A DNA stretch of 55,660 nucleotides from Halorhodospira abdelmalekii (lineage in GTDB: Bacteria; Pseudomonadota; Gammaproteobacteria; Nitrococcales; Halorhodospiraceae), in NCBI RefSeq assembly GCF_016583625.1, contig NZ_NRRN01000019.1, positions 1-55,660 of the forward strand, read 5' to 3'. Position numbers and translations under genes: made by a program. Positions 16,638 through 23,820 of the stretch are shown piece by piece. The notes under the pieces were generated by a model. The model was not told where the DNA came from. It did not search any database and was given only the letters and a program-made list of their open reading frames with translations. Each line of letters starts with the position of its first letter. Position 1 is the stretch's first letter.

Positions 16638-18860
16638 ATGCAGCTCTATCTGTGTGAGAAGCCTTCTCAGGCTCGAGATATCGCCCGCGAACTGGGCGCT
16701 ACGCGCCGCGACTCCGGATGCCAGCGCGGCGCCGGCGTCACGGTAACGTGGGGCTTCGGCCATCTACTGGCGATGGCGCCGCCGGAGGCCTACGGTGAGC
16801 AGCTGGCCCAGTGGCGGCTCGATACGCTGCCGATCATCCCGCAGCGCTGGCAGCTGCAAGTTCGGTCCAAGGCTGAGAGCCAGTTTCGCATCGTCAAGCG
16901 CCTACTGAGCCAAGCCGACGAGGTCGTTCTGGCAACGGACGCCGATCGCGAGGGCGAGACCATCGCGCGCGAGATCCTGGATCAGGTCGGCTATCGTGGC
17001 CCAGTGCGCCGGCTGTGGCTATCCGCCCTTGATCCAGTGAGCATTCGCCAGGCTCTGGCGCAGCTGCTCGACGGCGCGCGCACCGAGCCGCTCTACTGGG
17101 CGGGTTTGGCCCGATCTCGAGCCGACTGGCTCATCGGCATGAACCTCACCCGAGCCTTGACTCTGACTGCACAACAGGGTGGCCACCCGGGGGTGCTCTC
17201 CGTCGGCCGGGTCCAGACCCCGACGCTGCGGCTTGTCGTTGAGCGTGATCGTGCGATCGAACGCTTCCAGCCGCATCCCTACTATGAGGTCCATGTGCAG
17301 TGCCACCACGCTCAGGGGAGCTGGACGGCGAAGTGGCAACCGACCGGGCAACGGGACAGCGAGGGCCGCTGCATCGATAAGGCGAGCGCACAGGCTGTCG
17401 CCGCGCGTGCCGAAGGCGCCCAGGCCCAGGTGATGCGGGCGCAGACCGAACGCCATCAGGCCGCTCCGCCGTTGCCGCTGGATCTATCGAGCCTGCAGCA
17501 GGCAGGGGATCAGCGCTGGGGCGATTCCGCTCAAGAGGTCCTGGATGCGGCGCAGGCCCTCTACGAGCGCCACAAGGCGATCACCTATCCACGCACTGAC
17601 TGCCGCTATCTGCCGGTCAGTCAGCACGCTGAGGCAGCGCAGGTACTGCAAGCCCTGAAAGACGCCGATCCATCGATCCAGGAGCAGGTCGAGGGCGCTG
17701 ATCCGCAACGTCGCTCCCGGGCCTGGAACGATAAGAAGATCACCGCCCACCACGCGATCATTCCGACCGGCGCGACGATCGATCGGTCTGCAATGAGCCA
17801 GCGCGAGCGCCGGCTGTATGAACTGATCCGGGCGCACTATCTGGCGCAGTTCTACCCGCCCTGCGAGTACGATGAGGCTGTGATCGAGGTGGCCACCGCC
17901 CGTGATGCTTTTATCGCCAAGGGCCGCTCGATCCGTCGCCCCGGTTGGCGAGCTGTGCTCGGTCAGCAGGAGGCGACGGAACAGGAGCAGCCACTGCCTG
18001 CGGTCGAGGAGCAAGACCCGGTGCGCCTTGAGACGGCTCAGCTCAAAAAGCAGCAGACGAAGCCGCCGCGTCCTTATACGCCAGGCACCCTGCTTGCCGC
18101 GATGAAGCGCATTGCTGACGTCGTCGACGATCCGCAGCTGCGCCAGAAGCTCAAGGAGACGAGTGGCATCGGGACCGAGGCCACCCGAGCCGGTATCATC
18201 GAGACCCTGCAGCAGCGCGGCTACCTGATCCGCCGCAAGCGAGCGCTCCACGCCACCGAGGCGGGGCGCGCTCTGATTGATGCCGTGCCTGAGGCGGTCA
18301 GTGATCCGGCGACGACGGCCCGATGGGAAGAGGCGCTGGGCGAGATCGCCGAGGGGCGAGGGGATCTGGCGGCCTTCCTTGAGCAGCAGGCCGCTTGGGT
18401 CCGTACCCTCGTACGCCAGATCCAGGAGGCCGGCGCTGAGGCCATCGCCATCGATGGCAGTGCGCAGCCCACTTGTCCGTCATGCGGGCGCTCGATGCGC
18501 CGCCGCACAGGCAAGCACGGTGCGTTCTGGGGGTGCAGCGGCTACCCGGACTGCACCGTGACGCGGCCTGATGCGAACGGAAAGCCGGCCGAGCCCACGC
18601 CGAGCCGTGCCATTGGCCAGTGCGGCTGCGGCGGTACCGTCTACGCGCAAGCCCGCGCTTGGCAGTGCGATACCTGCCAAGCGCGGGTCTGGTATCAAAC
18701 CGCCGGGAAGAGTCTGTCCGAGCGCCAGGCCCGGGCGCTGCTCGCGGGCCAAACGGTTCATTTGCGGGGGTTGCGCAGCCGCAAGTCCGGCAAGCGCTTC
18801 GATGCCCCTGCGCGCGTGGAGAAAGGTCAACTCCGGCTGATCTTCGAGGAAGGGAGGTAG
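16638..18860 (+). CDS. topB: DNA topoisomerase III
   Basis: A 740-aa type IA topoisomerase. The TOPRIM start is LYLCEKPSQARDIARELG (residues 3-20), with the acidic motif LATDADREGETIAREIL near 95. The catalytic tyrosine lies in AITYPRTDCRYLP near 315. A C-terminal zinc-binding module CPSCGRSM...GCSGYPDC starts near 612, with a second cysteine set (CGCGG...CDTCQ) near 665. Start ATG 16638. Such enzymes are standard in GI-type ICEs, where they resolve single-stranded intermediates. It appears intact. Confidence 0.95.
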   Translation: MQLYLCEKPSQARDIARELGATRRDSGCQRGAGVTVTWGFGHLLAMAPPEAYGEQLAQWRLDTLPIIPQRWQLQVRSKAESQFRIVKRLLSQADEVVLATDADREGETIAREILDQVGYRGPVRRLWLSALDPVSIRQALAQLLDGARTEPLYWAGLARSRADWLIGMNLTRALTLTAQQGGHPGVLSVGRVQTPTLRLVVERDRAIERFQPHPYYEVHVQCHHAQGSWTAKWQPTGQRDSEGRCIDKASAQAVAARAEGAQAQVMRAQTERHQAAPPLPLDLSSLQQAGDQRWGDSAQEVLDAAQALYERHKAITYPRTDCRYLPVSQHAEAAQVLQALKDADPSIQEQVEGADPQRRSRAWNDKKITAHHAIIPTGATIDRSAMSQRERRLYELIRAHYLAQFYPPCEYDEAVIEVATARDAFIAKGRSIRRPGWRAVLGQQEATEQEQPLPAVEEQDPVRLETAQLKKQQTKPPRPYTPGTLLAAMKRIADVVDDPQLRQKLKETSGIGTEATRAGIIETLQQRGYLIRRKRALHATEAGRALIDAVPEAVSDPATTARWEEALGEIAEGRGDLAAFLEQQAAWVRTLVRQIQEAGAEAIAIDGSAQPTCPSCGRSMRRRTGKHGAFWGCSGYPDCTVTRPDANGKPAEPTPSRAIGQCGCGGTVYAQARAWQCDTCQARVWYQTAGKSLSERQARALLAGQTVHLRGLRSRKSGKRFDAPARVEKGQLRLIFEEGR

Positions 18861-18864
18861 AGCG

Positions 18865-19086
18865 ATGGGGGTCGTGGATTTCGATCAGCAGCGACGCGGC
18901 TACTGCGCGCCGACCGCTTGGGTTCGCCACCCTTTGCATGGCGAGTGCGAGGTTCTCGACTACGACCCGGATCACCCCCTGCATCGGATGCTTTTGCGCA
19001 TCGATGATGGCGCCTGGGTGCGGGCCGATGTGCGGGATCTGATTCAGGTCGAGCCGGCGCTTGAGCAATACTTGACAGGCGCGTAA
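18865..19086 (+). CDS. small hypothetical protein (73 aa)
   Basis: Start ATG 18865 with GGGAGG upstream, 4 bases after topB, so translated from the same message. The sequence reads as a small beta-rich domain (AWVRHPLHGECEVLDYDPDHPLHRMLLRIDDGAWVRADVRDL), similar in style to SH3-like or CarD-like modules. Family not recognised. Confidence 0.6.
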   Translation: MGVVDFDQQRRGYCAPTAWVRHPLHGECEVLDYDPDHPLHRMLLRIDDGAWVRADVRDLIQVEPALEQYLTGA

Positions 19087-19089
19087 TTC

Positions 19090-19274
19090 CGCGCTGCGAT
19101 ATTTGTAGAGAGCCTGCCGTGAGCTGATCGCGGCGCATCAAGCCCCGCCGGCCCGGGCAGCGGGGCGTCGGCCACTAGGCCGATCGGGCCATCCGTTCCA
19201 CGCAACACCCTCGCTGGGGAAGTGCTCCCCGGCAGGGGGCGCCTTCCTCAGCGCGATCGTGATGGGAGGGCGCC
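19090..19274 (+). ncRNA. structured leader, copy A (before the DUF3577 gene)
   Basis: First of the repeated leaders. Elements: P2 GCCCCGC (19142-19148) with GCGGGGC (19160-19166); loop GGCCCG (19150-19155) able to pair with CGGGCC (19185-19190), a pseudoknot enclosing P3 TCGGCC/GGCCGA (19168-19183); a GC-rich P4 near 19212-19238; and P5 GGCGCCTTCC (19238-19247) with GGAGGGCGCC (19265-19274), which contains the ribosome binding site and abuts the ATG. It lacks the P1 seen in other copies. Confidence 0.7.
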
Positions 19275-19940
19275 ATGTCTGAGAAGCTTTACTTCAATCT
19301 GCATACCTACGGTATCGCCTACCTCAACCGGGCCCGCGAGGTCCGCCCGCGCAAAGGGGAGCCGTTCTGGGCGGTCGAGGTGAATGCCCTGTTTGGTGAT
19401 CCCGATGCGGTCGAATACACCCGGATCGACTGCCGGGTTGTCGGCCGCGAAGCGCAGCAAGTCGTCGAGCGTCTCGCGGCGGCCATCAACGAGCGCGACA
19501 GCAAGGTGCTCGCTCGCTTCAAAGTCGGGGACATCTATCCCGAAAGCTTCGTTTACCGCTCCGGAGCACGCACCGGCGAGCACGGCGTCACCATCAAGGG
19601 ACGGCTGCTGCGGCTCGATTGGGTGAAGGTGGACGGCGAAACACGACACCCGGTTGCCGACAGCGAGCCACACACCCTGAGTGGTACCGCCGAGCCACCG
19701 GTCGAACCCTCCTTGGAGGAGGCGGACGCTCGGGAATCGATGGATGCGGGCGATGCGGAGTCGGTCTGGGAACCGGTTGAGCCATCGGCCGGCGACCAGG
19801 CAAGCGGCCAAGTCATCGAGCTGTCGAAGGATGATCCGCACTTTACGGAGAAAAAAGAGCGGCTCAAGCAGGCTGGCTACCGCTTCGACCCCAAGCACCG
19901 GGTCTGGCGCAAACCGGTCGCTGAACCGGAAATCGTCTAA
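19275..19940 (+). CDS. DUF3577 family ICE protein (STY4534-like)
   Basis: A 221-aa protein. The conserved N-terminal region YFNLHTYGIAYLNRAREV, KGEPFWAVEVNALFGD, YTRIDCRVVGREAQQVVERL is typical of DUF3577, an ICE-restricted family found near topB and ssb. The acidic linker (about 125-180) and C-terminal piece (AGYRFDPKHRVWRKP) are extra to the core; the latter resembles small domains that bind DNA or fold over themselves. The ATG directly follows leader copy A, whose last hairpin covers the ribosome binding site. Confidence 0.82.
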   Translation: MSEKLYFNLHTYGIAYLNRAREVRPRKGEPFWAVEVNALFGDPDAVEYTRIDCRVVGREAQQVVERLAAAINERDSKVLARFKVGDIYPESFVYRSGARTGEHGVTIKGRLLRLDWVKVDGETRHPVADSEPHTLSGTAEPPVEPSLEEADARESMDAGDAESVWEPVEPSAGDQASGQVIELSKDDPHFTEKKERLKQAGYRFDPKHRVWRKPVAEPEIV

Positions 19941-19946
19941 GGCCCC

Positions 19947-19980
19947 GCCCACCCCGTGCGACGACGGGGTGGGCCTCGCT
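19947..19980 (+). terminator. terminator after the DUF3577 gene
   Basis: GCCCACCCCGT (19947-19957) and ACGGGGTGGGC (19964-19974), perfect 11-base arms with a 6-base loop, 7 bases after the stop codon, followed by CTCGCTCTTT. It separates this gene from the next leader-gene unit. Confidence 0.65.
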
Positions 19981-20009
19981 CTTTAACAAATGGGCGAGTC
20001 GGGCAGGGC

Positions 20010-20232
20010 GCTTCGGCGTCTTGCCCGAGTGGCACGTGAGACGGCCGTTCGGGCAAGACGCTGGCCACGAGCGCACGATCGTGGCGCCCTCTCCAAGTCC
20101 CGCCGGTTCGGGCAGCGGGACGCCGGCAACCGAGCCGGTCGGACCACAGACTTCCATCCACCCCGCCGGGGGCAGGCTCTGCCCCGCGGTGGGTGTGGCC
20201 TGCCTCCGGCATCCATTCGAGGAGGACAGGCC
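20010..20232 (+). ncRNA. structured leader, copy B1 (before the MGYTHY protein)
   Basis: P1 GCGTCTTGCCCGA (20016-20028) with TCGGGCAAGACGC (20049-20061), perfect 13 bp. P2 GTCCCGC (20097-20103) with GCGGGAC (20115-20121). Its loop GGTTCG (20105-20110) pairs with CGGACC (20140-20145), enclosing P3 CCGGC/GCCGG (20123-20138). P4 is CCCGCC...GGTGGG with inner GGGGCAG/CTGCCCC. P5 GGCCTGCCTCC (20197-20207) with GGAGGACAGGCC (20221-20232) covers the ribosome binding site. Same order of elements as copies B2, C and D. Confidence 0.75.
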
Positions 20233-20706
20233 ATGGGCTATACCCATTACTGGCATTACGCGCAGCGTTCTCTGGATCTGGAGCGCTGGCAACAAATCGA
20301 GTCGTTCTTCGTTGAGTTGCGCCAGCAGCAGCGCGTATCGATCGAGGATCGAAGCGATCTGCGGCTTCACGGCGGCTCCGGGATGATCGCCATCAATGGC
20401 TGCGCTGCACATGCGCATGATCCTTTCAAGCTTGCCTACTTTCACGGCGACCCCAAGCGCGATCAGGTCGTGCAGCGCAAACGTCGGATCGGAATGACGA
20501 GCAGTCTTCGTTACTGCAAGACGGCACGCAAACCGTACGATCTTCTGGTCACAGCGCTGCTGACTTACAGTCGCGCCATCGCTCCGGATTGGATCGAGCA
20601 GGTCCAATCGGACGGGGGCGCAGAGGAGTGGGAACCGGGGCGGCGATGGGCTGCGAGCGTAGCGGGCATCTCGCTGCCCTTGCCACTGAGCAAGAGAGAG
20701 GCGTGA
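20233..20706 (+). CDS. hypothetical protein of the MGYTHYW type (157 aa)
   Basis: Starts MGYTHYWHYAQRSLDLERWQQIESFF, a recognisable opening of small proteins found in phages and conjugative elements, of unknown function. The rest includes LRLHGGSGMIAINGCAAHAHDPFKLAYFHG and CKTARKPYDLLVTALLTYSRAIAPDWI. Start ATG 20233, the first codon after leader copy B1. No signal peptide. By its position among ssb, ardC and radC it may act in establishment or anti-defence (inference). Confidence 0.75.
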   Translation: MGYTHYWHYAQRSLDLERWQQIESFFVELRQQQRVSIEDRSDLRLHGGSGMIAINGCAAHAHDPFKLAYFHGDPKRDQVVQRKRRIGMTSSLRYCKTARKPYDLLVTALLTYSRAIAPDWIEQVQSDGGAEEWEPGRRWAASVAGISLPLPLSKREA

Positions 20707-20739
20707 TGGCGCAGGGATGCCACTGCATCGTCACGCGGT

Positions 20740-20864
20740 GATGTGCCGCCCGATGATCCGGGCGCTCCAATCACATCCTTCCATTCACCCCGCCGGGGGC
20801 AGGCTCTGCCCCCGCGGTGGGAGCGGCCTGTCTTCCGGCACCGGAACAAGGAGGACAGGTCGGT
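20740..20864 (+). ncRNA. structured leader, partial/divergent copy E
   Basis: Shares the 3' half of the leader family: P4 (CCCGCC...GGTGGG with GGGGGCAG/CTGCCCCC) and P5 GGCCTGTCTTCC (20825-20836) with GGAGGACAGGTC (20850-20861), which holds the ribosome binding site of the gene at 20865. The pseudoknot core is not recognisable; instead a short hairpin GCCCG/CGGGC lies near 20748-20763. Confidence 0.6.
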
Positions 20865-21197
20865 ATGGACGTGATCGGTGTCGATCCCATCAGTGAGCGT
20901 GGCGCACATTTTCGCTGCCATCTCTGGGGATGGCCGCCCCTTTGGCAGACCGTCTCCGCTTTGGCACCGAGTGCTGCCAGTCCTCATGCCCACGATGGGG
21001 ACGGCTTGGATGCCTCGGGGTCGAGAGCGGTGGCCGAACGCATCGACCAGGCTCTCAACAGCGGTGAGGCCGATACCTACGTTCGTGTCGTCCGCGCACA
21101 GTGCCGCGCGGCCGGTCTCCCCGAGGTGATCAGCATCGACGATCTCAAAGCGTTCAGGGATTTTCTTCGCGAGTGCGGAGGATTCCAGGTGCACTGA
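20865..21197 (+). CDS. hypothetical ICE protein (110 aa)
   Basis: Start ATG 20865 (MDVIGVDPISERGAHFRCHLWGWPPLWQTV), directly after leader copy E; the frame extends to 20817, but that part is the leader hairpin. The WGWPPLW segment is distinctive and I recall similar small ICE proteins, without function. The C-terminal half (AERIDQALNSGEADTYVRV, SIDDLKAFRDFLRECGGFQVH) is helical. A strong terminator follows at 21210. Confidence 0.65.
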   Translation: MDVIGVDPISERGAHFRCHLWGWPPLWQTVSALAPSAASPHAHDGDGLDASGSRAVAERIDQALNSGEADTYVRVVRAQCRAAGLPEVISIDDLKAFRDFLRECGGFQVH

Positions 21198-21209
21198 AGC
21201 GCAGCGCTC

Positions 21210-21235
21210 GGGCGCCGCTTAAGCGGCGCCCTTTT
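21210..21235 (+). terminator. rho-independent terminator
   Basis: GGGCGCCGC (21210-21218), loop TTAA, GCGGCGCCC (21223-21231), then TTTT. Perfect arms. Ends the unit with the 110-aa protein gene and precedes the ardC leader. Confidence 0.85.
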
Positions 21236-21254
21236 CACAACGATTGAGGCGATA

Positions 21255-21480
21255 GGCCGGCCTCTTCCCGGAGGAGCCTGCGCCCGCGTCGGCCCCTGCG
21301 GGAAGACGCCGGCCACGAGCGCACGATCGTGGCACCCACTGCAAGTCCCGCGGGTCCGGGCAGCGGGACGCCGGCGACCGAGCCGGTCGGACCACAGACT
21401 TCCATCCACCCCGCCGGGGGCAGGTTCTGCCCCTTCGGTGGGAGCGGCCTGTCTCCGGCATCCAGCCGAGGAGGACAGGC
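21255..21480 (+). ncRNA. structured leader, copy B2 (before the ArdC-like gene)
   Basis: P1 21259-21270 with 21299-21310 (one mismatch). P2 GTCCCGC (21345-21351) with GCGGGAC (21363-21369). Loop GGTCCG (21353-21358) pairs perfectly with CGGACC (21388-21393), enclosing P3 CCGGC (21371-21375)/GCCGG (21382-21386). P4 GGGGGCAG/CTGCCCC. P5 GCCTGTCTCC (21447-21456) with GGAGGACAGGC (21470-21480), ending at the base before the ATG. Compared with B1, the pseudoknot pair U-G has become C-G. Confidence 0.75.
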
Positions 21481-22452
21481 ATGACGGAGCAAAAGCGTGA
21501 TCTCTACCAAGCGGTCACCGATAAGATCATTGCCGCCCTGGATCAAGGTGTTGTGCCTTGGATCCAGCCCTGGGACGATCGGGCCGCCGCGATTGCCAGC
21601 GGTTTCCCCGTCAACGCCTTAAACGATCGGCCGTACCACGGCACCAACACGCTGATATTGTGGGCTGAGGCGGCCATCCGCGGGTTTTCGACGAGCCGCT
21701 GGCTGACTTACAAGCAGGCGAAGGAGGCTGGCGGTCAAGTCCGCAAGGGTGAAAAGGGCACGCTCGGGACCTTCTTCAAGCCGATCCCCGTCCAGCAGAA
21801 AGATCGGGTCGGTCACCCCCTGTACGATGATGAGGGGCATCCTAAGATGAAGACGGTCCCATTTATTCGGGGCTTCACCCTATTCAACCTCGATCAGATC
21901 GAAGGCCTGGAGGCGCGTTACTGGTACCCAGAGACCGTGTCCCATCATCTCGAGACCATCGAGAGCGCTGATGCCATCGTGGAGGCCAGCGGAGCCGATG
22001 TCCTCTACCAGGGGACGCAGGCGAGCTACTCGCCAGTGCGGGATCGGATCCAGATGCCCCCGCCGGAGGCCTTCGCCCACTCAGAAGGCTTCTATGCCAC
22101 CTTGCTCCATGAGCTCTCCCATTGGACCGGACACAGCCGCCGACTGGCGCGGCCATCGGTGGTTCAGCCGGGGCGTTTCGGCTCTGAGGCGTACGCCTTC
22201 GAAGAGCTCGTTGCCGAGCTCAGTTGCGCCTATCTCTGCGCTGAGATCGGCATGCAAGGCGATCTGCGCCACGAAGGCTACATCGGCTCCTGGCTCAAAG
22301 CCCTTCGGGACGATAAGACCTTTATCTTCCGAGCCTCGACTCAGGCCCGGCACGCCGCCGGCTACCTGAGCGCGCCGCTCGAGCGGCTCCATGAGTCGTC
22401 GGAGGCAAGCAGCGAGGCCCTGAGTCAAAGCCAAGAGCGGGAAGCGGCCTGA
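21481..22452 (+). CDS. ardC: ArdC-like antirestriction protein
   Basis: A 323-aa protein. The N-terminal ssDNA-binding domain shows DLYQAVTDKIIAALDQGVVPWIQPW, PVNALNDRPYHGTNTLIL, WLTYKQAKEAGGQVRKGEKGT. The C-terminal zincin-like metallopeptidase domain has HELSHWTGH at residues 210-218 and the downstream glutamate region FEELVAELSCAYLCAEIG. Known ArdC proteins protect incoming single-stranded DNA from host restriction. Start ATG 21481 directly after leader B2. It belongs to the establishment cluster with ssb, topB and radC. It appears intact. Confidence 0.92.
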   Translation: MTEQKRDLYQAVTDKIIAALDQGVVPWIQPWDDRAAAIASGFPVNALNDRPYHGTNTLILWAEAAIRGFSTSRWLTYKQAKEAGGQVRKGEKGTLGTFFKPIPVQQKDRVGHPLYDDEGHPKMKTVPFIRGFTLFNLDQIEGLEARYWYPETVSHHLETIESADAIVEASGADVLYQGTQASYSPVRDRIQMPPPEAFAHSEGFYATLLHELSHWTGHSRRLARPSVVQPGRFGSEAYAFEELVAELSCAYLCAEIGMQGDLRHEGYIGSWLKALRDDKTFIFRASTQARHAAGYLSAPLERLHESSEASSEALSQSQEREAA

Positions 22453-22464
22453 CGGCCTTTGGTA

Positions 22465-22533
22465 CTCACCCCAACCGGGGACAGGCACCCGGTTGGGGGC
22501 GCCTGTCCCCTTCGTTGTGTGGAGGGGAGAGCG
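22465..22533 (+). promoter_or_regulatory. H-type pseudoknot leader before the 100-aa gene
   Basis: Stem 1: CCCCAACCGGG (22469-22479) with CCCGGTTGGGG (22488-22498), perfect 11 bp. The loop GACAGGC (22480-22486) is perfectly complementary to GCCTGTC (22501-22507), giving a compact H-type pseudoknot. CCCC (22507-22510) can then pair with GGGG of the ribosome binding site GGAGGGGAG before ATG 22534. Not the same sequence as the large leaders, but the same logic. Confidence 0.65.
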
Positions 22534-22836
22534 ATGAGCTACGACCAGATCCGCGTGATCACGAACCACGTCCCTCGGATGCTCGTGAGCGCCTACGAAC
22601 TCACAGAGCGTGAGTGGCAGGAGTTTTCCGATTGGGCGAGCGAGGAGACCGATTTTGTTCGCTATCAGGGGGCGCTTTACCCCGTAGTCGAGTTCCAGAC
22701 CACGCACGTGTTGCCGGAATTCCATCCGGCGAAGTCTTGGGATGGCATCTACCCGCTTTCGCATTTCGATGCCATCCTTATCCGCTTCGCTGATGAGGAT
22801 TTTGAGACCGTGATCGTCGGGAAGATGATCACCTAG
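22534..22836 (+). CDS. hypothetical ICE protein (100 aa)
   Basis: Start ATG 22534 (MSYDQIRVITNHVPRMLVSAYEL) with GGAGGGGAG upstream; the longer frame from 22459 runs through the pseudoknot leader. A compact soluble protein (EREWQEFSDWASEETDFVRYQG, YPLSHFDAILIRFADEDFETVIVGKM). Function unknown. It lies between ardC and radC, so an accessory establishment role is possible. Confidence 0.65.
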   Translation: MSYDQIRVITNHVPRMLVSAYELTEREWQEFSDWASEETDFVRYQGALYPVVEFQTTHVLPEFHPAKSWDGIYPLSHFDAILIRFADEDFETVIVGKMIT

Positions 22837-22856
22837 TGCTTGCTACAAGAAGACAC

Positions 22857-23094
22857 GCTGCCGGGCACAACGCCCGGCGGCGTCTTCCCGGAGGGGCTCG
22901 CAGTCCCGTGTGGGCTTCTGCGGGAAGACGCCGGCCGCGAGCGCATCAGCGGCATCGACTCAGCCCCGTCGGCCCGGGCAGCGGGGCGCCGGTCACCAGA
23001 CCGGTCGGGCCAGACCTTCTATCCATCCCGCCGGGGACAGCGGTGCTCCCGGCGGGAGCGGTCTGTCTCCCGGCTCTACGCAGGAGATTGGGCC
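22857..23094 (+). ncRNA. structured leader, copy C (before radC)
   Basis: A short hairpin CCGGGC/GCCCGG (22861-22877) is followed by P1 GGCGTCTTCCCG (22879-22890) with CGGGAAGACGCC (22921-22932), perfect. P2 GCCCCGT (22963-22969) with GCGGGGC (22981-22987). Loop GGCCCG (22971-22976) with CGGGCC (23006-23011), enclosing P3 CCGGT (22989-22993)/ACCGG (23000-23004). P4 CCCGCCGGG/CCCGGCGGG. P5 GGTCTGTCTCC (23060-23070) with GGAGATTGGGCC (23083-23094) is the weakest of the set. The ATG follows at once. Confidence 0.75.
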
Positions 23095-23565
23095 ATGTTT
23101 GACGAAGTGCCAGAAGAGCAGGTGCTAGAGCATGCAACAAAACTCCTTGAAGCACGCATGCAAGATTGGATCTGTGAATACGGGCCACGATTCACCGCAC
23201 CAGCAGATGCCCGCCGATTTCTTCACTTGAAGCTCGCCTCTCGCGAGCATGAGGTGTTCGCGGTGCTCTTCCTCGATACCAGGCACCGCCTCATCGATTT
23301 TGCGGAGCTTTTCCGTGGGACGATCGATGGCACCACGGTGCATCCCAGAGAGGTTGTCAAAGAAGCGCTTCGACGCAACGCCTCGGCAGCCATCCTGGCC
23401 CACAACCATCCTTCCGGATGCAGTGAGCCTTCAAGCGCTGATACAGTGCTCACTGAAAGACTCAAAGAGGCCCTGGCACTCGTTGATGTCCGGGTGCTGG
23501 ATCACATTGTGATCGGTCATCAGTTGGATCAAACCGTTAGCCTCGCGGAGCGCGGATTGATGTGA
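23095..23565 (+). CDS. radC: RadC-family JAB/MPN domain protein
   Basis: A 156-aa protein. MPN(+) metal site: HNHPSG at residues 103-108 followed by the aspartate in SSADTVLTERL (H-x-H-x10-D), with the upstream glutamate in the stretch FAELFRGTIDGTTVHPREVVKEAL. It is shorter than chromosomal RadC because the N-terminal HhH region is absent, as usual for ICE and phage copies. Start ATG 23095 follows leader C. The role is unclear in general; it is often linked to mobile elements and anti-defence or recombination. Confidence 0.92.
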   Translation: MFDEVPEEQVLEHATKLLEARMQDWICEYGPRFTAPADARRFLHLKLASREHEVFAVLFLDTRHRLIDFAELFRGTIDGTTVHPREVVKEALRRNASAAILAHNHPSGCSEPSSADTVLTERLKEALALVDVRVLDHIVIGHQLDQTVSLAERGLM

Positions 23566-23582
23566 CCGACACCACACGCCAA

Positions 23583-23820
23583 GGCGCCGCGCTGCGGCGT
23601 CTTCCCGGAGGGGCTCGCCGTCCCGTGTCGGCTTCTGCGGGAAGACGCCGGCCGCGAGCGCATCGCGGCATCGACTCAGCCCTGTCGGCCCAGGCAGCAG
23701 GGCGCCGGCCATCAGGCCGGTTGGGCCCGATCACTCCATTCCACCCCGCCGGGGGGCAGGTTCTGCCCCCCCGACGGGAGCGGCCTGTCTTCCGGCCTCT
23801 ACCCGAGGAGGACAGGCTCG
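23583..23820 (+). ncRNA. structured leader, copy D (before the 91-aa gene)
   Basis: P1 GGCGTCTTCCCG (23596-23607) with CGGGAAGACGCC (23638-23649). P2 GCCCTGT (23679-23685) with GCAGGGC (23697-23703). Loop GGCCCA (23687-23692) with TGGGCC (23722-23727), enclosing P3 CCGGCC/GGCCGG (23705-23720). P4 GGGGGGCAG/CTGCCCCCC. P5 GCCTGTCTTCC (23783-23793) with GGAGGACAGGC (23807-23817). The P2 pair change and the pseudoknot change are both compensated relative to copy C. Confidence 0.75.

Noticed and set aside
17484-18251. 255-aa minus-strand open frame inside topB
   Set aside because: Leucine/arginine-rich shadow frame of topoisomerase III.
22081-22764. 227-aa minus-strand open frame over ardC and the next leader
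   Set aside because: It crosses a structured non-coding leader and mirrors ardC codons; no start signal.
19090-23820. CRISPR array as explanation of the repeated blocks
   Set aside because: The repeats are about 200 bases, differ by compensatory changes, and are separated by genes rather than by uniform spacers; no cas genes.
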